From: Bacteroidales bacterium
GTDB taxonomy: Bacteria; Bacteroidota; Bacteroidia; Bacteroidales; UBA932
Assembly: GCA_024683255.1 (NCBI GenBank)
Contig: JAIKYL010000102.1
Location: 1-12,824 of the forward strand
Reading direction: 5' to 3'
DNA length: 12,824 nt
Position 1 is the first letter of the stretch; the number at the start of each line of letters is the position of its first letter. The notes under the pieces were generated by a model. It was given only the letters and a program-made list of their open reading frames with translations. It made no database searches and was not told where the DNA came from. The translations under genes and the position numbers were made by a program. Below are positions 9,025 through 12,824 of this stretch, one piece after another.

Positions 9025-9445
9025 ATGCATTTTTGGCTTTCCACCACCGGATCAGAAAACGGATTCCGGCCGATAACAGGCCGGGGCCCAGTCCCAGATA
9101 GAACCAGGCAAAGAAAGAGTCCGGAATGCCCGGAATATACTTGAGCGAAATACCCAGGGAAATCATGAAAGCAATGATGAGATACCCCTTCAGGCTGAAG
9201 GTCTTGTAGATGGGCTCCATCGGCCCGGGAAGAGCGTGAATCCTTTCAGAATACTTTCTCACAATTCCCGTAAACATCATATAGAACCCTGCAAATACCA
9301 GAACGGACAGCGGAATCATCCTCCACAGTTTTTCCGTCGGCGTAGTGAGATAATGGCCGATGCCAGTTATCGAAATCTTTGTTCCGATAGCCGTCCACAT
9401 AAGGCCGTTGATGGCCAGCAGGTGTATCTTCCGGACCTTACACAT
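9023..9445 (-). CDS. Unknown four-helix membrane protein
   Basis: This 140-residue integral membrane protein is not assigned to a named family here. Hydrophobic segments lie at about 7-32, 42-62, 88-104 and 110-132. The first and last share a loose pattern: a Gly-rich amphipathic run (NGLMWTAIGTKISITGIG) and LGLGPGLLSAGIRFLIRWW. The tail is basic (RWWKAKNA). Its ATG lies three bases after the stop of the GNAT gene, so it is almost certainly translated from the same mRNA. Transcription ends at the bidirectional hairpin at 8992-9024. The function cannot be stated; coupling to an acetyltransferase is the only contextual clue. Confidence 0.75.
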   Translation of the reverse strand: MCKVRKIHLLAINGLMWTAIGTKISITGIGHYLTTPTEKLWRMIPLSVLVFAGFYMMFTGIVRKYSERIHALPGPMEPIYKTFSLKGYLIIAFMISLGISLKYIPGIPDSFFAWFYLGLGPGLLSAGIRFLIRWWKAKNA

Positions 9446-9448
9446 CGG

Positions 9449-10078
9449 TTATACCAGTTGCCCGGGCAGGTGGAGTTTTTCTTTTGGCGGGAAGGTGGCT
9501 TCATAAGCCTCGAAGGCCTCCGGATTCTCATCGGCCACAAAATAACCTTTGGGCGGACAGTAAGTGGCTTCCGTAATGCCGTTTGCCGCCAGCCAGCCGG
9601 GGATGAGTTCCTGCGCCAGGAAGTACGGCACCACTGTGCCTGCGGGTTCAAAGTGGTAGTTGATGTTCAGTTTGCAGGCAAGATCGAATCCTGCGTGAGA
9701 GTAAAAGTCTATGTTACCTTCCATGCAGAGAAAGCCGATGCCCATTTCGCGGGCCTTCTGCAGCGCGTAGTTCAGCAGTTTGAGCCCGTATCCTTTGCGC
9801 TTATAATCCGGATGGATGCTGATGGGGCCGAAGGTCCAGGAAGGCTGGCGGGTGCCGTCCGGCAGCACCAATTCGGCCTTGGAGAACATCACGTGGCCGA
9901 TAATCCGCCCATCCTCCTCCATTACGAAGTCCAGTTCCGGGATGAAGTCCGGGCTGTTCCGGTATTGGTTCAGTACAAAATGCTCCGTGCACCCTGGACG
10001 GTATACATTCCAGAATGATTCCCGCGTTAGCTCTTCAACAACGCGATAATCTTCAGGTTTTTCAAGTCTAATTATCAT
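9449..10078 (-). CDS. GNAT-family N-acetyltransferase
   Basis: This 209-residue cytoplasmic protein transfers an acetyl group from acetyl-CoA to an unknown amine substrate. The N-terminus (MIIRLEKPEDYRVVEELTRESF) is a typical GNAT beta1-alpha1. Motif A is clear: FGPISIHPDYKRKGYGLKLLNYAL at about 83-106, with the pyrophosphate loop KRKGYG at 93-98. Next is FLCMEGNIDFYSHAGFDLA, the usual beta5/alpha4 region with Phe-Tyr...Gly-Phe. The C-terminal 70 residues extend beyond the core domain (PPKGYFVADENPEAFEAY), as in the YhbS-like subgroup. It is the middle gene of a three-gene minus-strand run, 11 bases after the DUF3784 gene and 3 bases before the membrane-protein gene. Confidence 0.88.
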   Translation of the reverse strand: MIIRLEKPEDYRVVEELTRESFWNVYRPGCTEHFVLNQYRNSPDFIPELDFVMEEDGRIIGHVMFSKAELVLPDGTRQPSWTFGPISIHPDYKRKGYGLKLLNYALQKAREMGIGFLCMEGNIDFYSHAGFDLACKLNINYHFEPAGTVVPYFLAQELIPGWLAANGITEATYCPPKGYFVADENPEAFEAYEATFPPKEKLHLPGQLV

Positions 10079-10089
10079 GGTGTTTAGTG

Positions 10090-10383
10090 CTATTTCTTCT
10101 TTGCCCAGGTGTTGGCAAGGACAACTGCTGCAACGGACAATACGGCGACGATTGAAAGGAAGAGGGTTGCTGCCAGGTCACTCTTCATCAGAAAGAGAAA
10201 GAGCAGGGCGGCAATGGCAAAATGGAAGCAGGCCACAATGAGCCGCAGCCGTTTGATATCGTACATCTTCTGCTTTTCGGGGGAAGAAGTATTGTATCCG
10301 GCAATGAATCCGTCACATTTGCCCCGGAGATAGGCTACTCCGAAGAGAACGGTAATAATGGCGACAATAATGATCCAAATCAT
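10090..10383 (-). CDS. DUF3784-type small membrane protein
   Basis: This 97-residue protein has an N-terminal membrane helix (MIWIIIVAIITVLFGVAYL), then GKCDGFIAGYNTSSPEKQKMYDIKRL, then two further helices (about 47-66 and 70-90) and a basic tail. The IAGYNT...YD.K(R/K)L stretch after the first helix is the hallmark of DUF3784 proteins, whose function is unknown. ATG at 10383 is preferred over the adjacent in-frame TTG at 10386. It is the first gene of the DUF3784-GNAT-membrane run. A 70-base gap separates it from the stop of the upstream lipoprotein gene. No hairpin terminator or convincing promoter is visible in that gap, so read-through from the lipoprotein gene is possible. Confidence 0.72.
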   Translation of the reverse strand: MIWIIIVAIITVLFGVAYLRGKCDGFIAGYNTSSPEKQKMYDIKRLRLIVACFHFAIAALLFLFLMKSDLAATLFLSIVAVLSVAAVVLANTWAKKK

Positions 10384-10453
10384 CAAATTAAAATCTTAAT
10401 CGAATATCTGCAGGAAAAGTAATTATCAGTCAATAATGAATTACGCGACACAT

Positions 10454-11530
10454 TTATGGAAGGAGGTCAGACAGAATGGAGTCGAGGTCCGGCTGGGATT
10501 CGTGGACCAGGATCTCCCCGGTCTGGCAGTCGATCAGAAAGACCCTCGGGATAAACTCGATGCCATAATCCTTATAAACTTTGCTGCCGCTGCAGGCCAA
10601 CACGTTGATCCAGTTCATCCCATTCTCCTCCACATAAGATTTCCACTCCTTGGCCTTGGAATCCTGGGATATGCTGTATATCTCCAGCCCCTTGTCATGA
10701 TACTTGGCATAGACCTCCTTCAGCATGGGGATGGATTTCACGCAAGGAAGACACCAGGTGGCCCAAAAGTCCAGCACGACATACCGGTTTGCCGGCTTGT
10801 CCAAGACAGCCCCCAGGCGGACCGGGACGTCGTCCACATTCGGATACTCCATATCGATGTAACGCTGACCAACGAGATTGACCTCCTCTTCAAGGGCCTT
10901 ATTCCTGCGTTCTGCCGCTTCTGCCCTGCGGATCAGGTTATTTTTCAAGGTCGAGATATACCGCTTATAGGTCTTGGCCAGGTCCGGGGACAAACGGTCA
11001 AGGGTTTCCGATGCCAGGGAGAGATCGTCCGGGAAATCGTCAGCATGTACCAAAGCCAGGAGATTCGTTCGTTCATCACTGATAGCCTCATCCCAAAGAG
11101 CCTCCTGGTCGTCAGGATCCGCCGCCAGAATCTTATGGTAAGCATCGTTCAGGGCCGTTCCTGTCGCGCCCGTGCCCATGTCAAGCTCATCTTCGGCATG
11201 GACATCGACGATGATGGTACCGGCCTCCAGGAAGAAATCTTTCAGCTGGCCCCCGTCATACAGATTGGCAAATACATCGTCGGGATTCTTGGCATACAGA
11301 AAGACGTGGGTCGGAGCCGCGATCCGGGGATGAAACTCGAAGGTCCCATTCTCGACCGTAGTAGTAGAAATGGTCTTCCATTTGTTCCACTCGTCCTGCA
11401 AAACGAGTTCAGCCCCGTCCTTGACACCTTGGACGGTGCCTTTGACGGTACAGGATTCCATGTGGGGCTGACAGGCGCTGAAGCCGGTCATCAACGATAC
11501 GAAAAAGGTAAAAAGGGTCTTGCCGTTCAT
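10454..11530 (-). CDS. TlpA-like thiol-disulfide lipoprotein with DUF4369-like N-terminal domain
   Basis: This 358-residue protein is probably a lipoprotein: a short hydrophobic signal ends in TGFSAC, so Cys20 would be lipidated and the protein anchored in the envelope. Residues about 27-125 look like the beta-rich DUF4369 domain (VKGTVQGVKDGAELVLQD), followed by a charged helical linker (about 140-225). The thioredoxin-like domain then carries FWATWCLPC with the redox pair Cys260 and Cys263, and the cis-proline region YGIEFIPRVFLID (Pro328). Such proteins exchange disulfides in the periplasm, for example in reducing envelope cysteines; the partner here is unknown. A TATCTTTG promoter element lies just upstream of the ATG at 11530. 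The redoxin domain starts without the usual G-x-x-A-P-x-F segment, a minor deviation. Confidence 0.88.
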   Translation of the reverse strand: MNGKTLFTFFVSLMTGFSACQPHMESCTVKGTVQGVKDGAELVLQDEWNKWKTISTTTVENGTFEFHPRIAAPTHVFLYAKNPDDVFANLYDGGQLKDFFLEAGTIIVDVHAEDELDMGTGATGTALNDAYHKILAADPDDQEALWDEAISDERTNLLALVHADDFPDDLSLASETLDRLSPDLAKTYKRYISTLKNNLIRRAEAAERRNKALEEEVNLVGQRYIDMEYPNVDDVPVRLGAVLDKPANRYVVLDFWATWCLPCVKSIPMLKEVYAKYHDKGLEIYSISQDSKAKEWKSYVEENGMNWINVLACSGSKVYKDYGIEFIPRVFLIDCQTGEILVHESQPDLDSILSDLLP

Positions 11531-11553
11531 ACTTACTAACGATTTATTGAATA

Positions 11554-11561
11554 CAAAGATA
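11554..11561 (-). promoter_or_regulatory. Promoter -7 element of the TlpA-like lipoprotein gene
   Basis: The minus strand reads TATCTTTG, an exact TAnnTTTG, 23 bases before the ATG at 11530. The predicted leader is about 17-18 bases. The left arm of an 11-bp inverted repeat begins 10 bases upstream of the element (11571-11581), inside the region where a regulator or the -33 contact would lie. Confidence 0.65.
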
Positions 11562-11570
11562 AGCTTTTTT

Positions 11571-11614
11571 ACAATCTTAGTTAAGAAAACGCCTCATAAC
11601 GTGACTAAGATTGT
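11571..11614. repeat. 11-bp perfect inverted repeat with 22-base spacer
   Basis: ACAATCTTAGT at 11571-11581 is the exact reverse complement of ACTAAGATTGT at 11604-11614. It overlaps the expected -33 area of the lipoprotein promoter. It could be a regulator binding site, a recombination or element end, or a weak RNA hairpin; the sequence does not decide between these. Confidence 0.7.
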
Positions 11615-11655
11615 CGTTACTGACGATCAAAGTCAAGAAATAGGGCCCAAACGCA

Positions 11656-11665
11656 ACTAAGATTG
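11656..11665 (+). repeat. Third copy of the ACTAAGATTG core
   Basis: ACTAAGATTG recurs 52 bases after the right arm of the inverted repeat. The surroundings are also similar: AACG-NN-ACTAAGATTG at 11598-11613 and 11650-11665. Three copies (one inverted) within about 95 bases are unlikely by chance. Confidence 0.65.
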
Positions 11666-11803
11666 CATAATCGGAACATCGGAGACTACGGTGAAAAAAT
11701 ATCGAACTTTCTGGAGGACTTGAAGAAGCTGGATGATCTTGCGCAATATATTGAAAATCAGAGGAATGAGAAAATAGTAGAAACAGAGGGTTCAGAGAAA
11801 TAG
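11663..11803 (+). pseudogene. Short orphan reading frame, possible 3' remnant of a lost gene
   Basis: The frame ending at the TAG 11801-11803 reads NIGDYGEKISNFLEDLKK and continues as LDDLAQYIENQRNEKIVET, a charged, heptad-like helical sequence that looks like real protein rather than random translation. There is no ATG start; TTG at 11663 is the only nearby alternative and it lies in the repeat core. It is AT-richer than flanking genes. I do not recognise the family. It is best read as the C-terminal remnant of a deleted gene or a very small unusual gene. Confidence 0.3.
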
Positions 11804-11838
11804 GCTTCAAAACAGGAAGAAATCGCTATAAATGGGGA

Positions 11839-11869
11839 TTGTCCCGATAATGGAAAGAGCGTACCTTTG
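11839..11869 (+). promoter_or_regulatory. Promoter of the TetR-like gene
   Basis: TACCTTTG at 11862-11869 matches TAnnTTTG, with a TTG at 11839-11841 and a 20-base spacer. The predicted start of transcription is near 11876, just before the palindrome at 11881-11893 and about 20 bases before the ATG at 11896. Confidence 0.7.
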
Positions 11870-11880
11870 CAGCGGAAAAA

Positions 11881-11893
11881 GGAACATTGTTCC
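11881..11893. promoter_or_regulatory. Palindromic operator candidate GGAACATTGTTCC
   Basis: This is a perfect 13-base palindrome (GGAACA-T-TGTTCC) between the promoter and the ATG of the TetR-like gene, where a TetR repressor would block its own transcription. A near-copy with 11 of 13 identical bases precedes the ABC exporter gene. Palindrome, position and recurrence together support an operator. Confidence 0.65.
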
Positions 11894-12089
11894 CTATGCA
11901 GACGCTCAAGACAGACATACGTAAACGGATTCTCAATGTCTCGAAGAGGCTCTTCCTGAAGAAGGGTTTCCGGGAGACGACCACGCATCCCGAGATCAAT
12001 ACCGAAGTATCCGATTTCTTCATCCACCTAAACAACGTCTGGATGTTCATGCTGTTGGAAGAAATCCTAATGCACGATTTGACGGTCGC

Positions 12090-12113
12090 AAACGGTGCGG
12101 CCGTTTTTATTTT
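12090..12113 (+). terminator. Hairpin with T-rich tail between the TetR remnant and the ABC gene
   Basis: AAACGG (12090-12095) pairs with CCGTTT (12101-12106) around loop TGCGG and is followed by a T-rich run (TTATTTT). It may terminate the tetR transcript or act as an attenuator ahead of the exporter. The stem is only six pairs, so the call is tentative. Confidence 0.4.
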
Positions 12114-12136
12114 GGAACAAAATGAAACATTGTTCA
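12107..12136 (+). promoter_or_regulatory. Second operator copy with possible ABC-gene promoter
   Basis: GAAACATTGTTCA at 12124-12136 matches the upstream palindrome at 11 of 13 positions. TTATTTTG at 12107-12114 is one base off TAnnTTTG. The gap between -7 element and operator is 9 bases here and 11 bases at the tetR promoter, so the geometry is nearly the same. No -33 TTG sits at the normal distance; TTTG at 12078 is about 25 bases upstream. An extra half-site GGAACA lies at 12114-12119. Confidence 0.45.
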
Positions 12137-12152
12137 CTATTGAAAACGATAT

Positions 12153-12824
12153 ATGGATAAGAAGAAACCGATCCTGCAACCTCTTCTCGCATATGCGGGG
12201 AATAGAAAGGTGCTGACCTACCTGTCAATGGTCATCTCGGGCATCAGCCAGTTGCTGGCCCTTGTTCCTTTCCTTTATATCTGGGCCATCCTCAGGGATG
12301 TGATAGCCAGTGATTACAGCCGCATTGCCTACTATGGATGGATGGCCGTGGCCTTTGCCATCGCGACCATCGTCGTTTATTTCTGCGCGTTGATGTGTTC
12401 GCATCTGGCGGCTTTCAGGATTGCCGCTAATATGCGCAAGGCGCTGATGCAGCATATCATGACCCTGCCCATTGGCTTCCTGGATGCGCTGGGAAGCGGA
12501 AAGGTCCGCAAATGGGTACAGGAATCCACCCAGTCCACTGAAACCTATTTGGCACACCAGCTCCCGGACAAGGCCGGCATGTACGCCACGATGATCGGGC
12601 TTGCCGTGTTGATGTTTCTGTTCGACTGGCGGATGGGGCTTCTGTGCCTGGGAACGGTCCTGCTGGCCATCATCGTGATGATTACCCTGATGACGGGCCC
12701 TACGCTCCGCAGGAAACTGGGGGAATACAACAAGGCGCTGGATGCCATGTCCAACGAGGCCGTCGAGTACGTCCGCGGCATCCCGGTGGTCAAGACCTTC
12801 GGCCAGTCCGTCTTCTCCTTCAAG
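12153..12824 (+). CDS. ABC exporter, transmembrane half (5' part)
   Basis: This is an open frame of 224 residues from ATG 12153 to the window end without a stop. It begins MDKKKPILQPLLAYAGNRKV, then membrane helices at about 20-45, 61-83, 143-160 and 163-182. The coupling-helix regions typical of type IV (MsbA-like) exporters are visible: RIAANMRKALMQHIMTLPIGFLD and VEYVRGIPVVKTFGQSVFSF near the end. The ATP-binding domain would lie downstream of the window. The pattern of a TetR gene followed by one or two such half-transporters is common in Bacteroidota; YbtP/YbtQ-like siderophore or lipid/drug exporters are possible relatives, but the substrate cannot be told. The ATG at 12153 lies inside the runaway tetR remnant frame. 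A candidate operator sits 16 bases upstream. Confidence 0.88.
   Translation, partial: MDKKKPILQPLLAYAGNRKVLTYLSMVISGISQLLALVPFLYIWAILRDVIASDYSRIAYYGWMAVAFAIATIVVYFCALMCSHLAAFRIAANMRKALMQHIMTLPIGFLDALGSGKVRKWVQESTQSTETYLAHQLPDKAGMYATMIGLAVLMFLFDWRMGLLCLGTVLLAIIVMITLMTGPTLRRKLGEYNKALDAMSNEAVEYVRGIPVVKTFGQSVFSFK

Larger units (their letters stand above)
11896..12216 (+). pseudogene. Internally deleted TetR-family regulator
   Basis: The frame starts as a textbook TetR N-terminus: MQTLKTDIRKRILNVSKRLF followed by LKKGFRETT, that is helix 1 and the turn leading to the helix-turn-helix. At about residue 30 it jumps to EVSDFFIHLNNVWMFMLLEEILMHDL, which resembles the penultimate helices of the TetR ligand/dimer domain in Bacteroidota. 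The helix-turn-helix itself and roughly 100-odd residues are absent, and after MHDLT the rest (VANGAAVFILEQNET...) no longer looks like TetR. The frame also runs into the ABC gene start at 12153, so it continues well beyond any normal end. It is probably a non-functional deletion derivative; the intact ancestor would have been about 200 residues. The alternative is a deliberately short dimerisation fragment, or an assembly error. The upstream TTG at 11887 lies in the operator and is not used as start. Confidence 0.6.

Noticed and set aside
10384..10453. Terminator or promoter between the lipoprotein gene and the DUF3784 gene
   Set aside because: Only a 5-bp ATTAT/ATAAT stem without a T-tract and a TACTTTTC with one mismatch to TAnnTTTG, lacking a properly spaced -33; too weak to annotate.
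10436..11539. Long plus-strand open frame (367 residues)
   Set aside because: It mirrors the TlpA-like lipoprotein gene, which has a lipobox, CxxC motif and promoter on the minus strand; the plus frame has no family features.
11571..11665. CRISPR-like array
   Set aside because: Only three 10-base copies, one inverted, with unequal spacing and no cas genes.
11577..11810. Minus-strand open frame of 77 residues in the gene-poor stretch
   Set aside because: No promoter, no domain pattern, and it crosses the inverted repeats; the plus-strand frame there looks more protein-like.
11826..12179. Minus-strand open frames opposite the TetR remnant
   Set aside because: The plus strand has a promoter, operator and recognisable TetR segments; the minus frames are shadows.

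Overview
The window looks like a piece of a Bacteroidales chromosome, or of a close Bacteroidota relative. The main evidence is repeated promoter elements of the Bacteroidota type (TAnnTTTG) just upstream of start codons, with little Shine-Dalgarno sequence. Supporting evidence is the gene content: a TlpA-type thioredoxin lipoprotein, CE1-like and EstA-like secreted esterases, a GlsB-type small membrane protein and a DUF3784 protein. Coding DNA is fairly GC-rich by eye, except for an AT-richer patch around 11.53-11.88 kb. No genus can be named from sequence alone.

Layout. 1-1682 (+): the 3' part of purD, then folD with a 1-bp overlap; this is one-carbon and purine metabolism. 1683-2903 (-): a membrane-anchored Ntn-hydrolase-type amidase resembling the choloylglycine hydrolase / C45 / acid ceramidase group. 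Its stop codon abuts the folD stop. 2977-6009 (+): a large MMPL/RND-type exporter transcribed divergently from the amidase through a compact 73-bp promoter region. 6134-7486 (+) and 7499-8617 (-): two secreted serine esterases of different subfamilies, tail to tail. 8709-8969 (+): a GlsB/YeaQ-type membrane protein followed by a clear bidirectional terminator. 9023-10383 (-): a tight three-gene run of a DUF3784 protein, a GNAT acetyltransferase and an unknown four-helix membrane protein. 10454-11530 (-): a thiol-disulfide lipoprotein. 11531-11861: a gene-poor patch with an 11-bp inverted repeat, a third copy of its core, and a short orphan reading frame. 11862-12216 (+): a promoter, a perfect palindrome and what appears to be an internally deleted TetR-family repressor gene. 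12153-end (+): the start of an ABC exporter (permease half) that runs off the window.

Most noteworthy points. (1) The TetR-like gene has lost its helix-turn-helix and most of its ligand domain, yet the palindrome GGAACATTGTTCC remains just downstream of its promoter, and a near-copy lies at the same relative place before the ABC exporter gene. (2) The acid-ceramidase/NAAA-like amidase and the MMPL exporter share a divergent promoter region, which suggests, but does not prove, a shared lipid or N-acyl-amide substrate. (3) The exporter's very large second periplasmic loop carries Asp-Thr-Val/Pro-rich linkers and what looks like a duplicated helical module. No CRISPR array, tRNA, rRNA, recognisable insertion sequence or riboswitch was seen.
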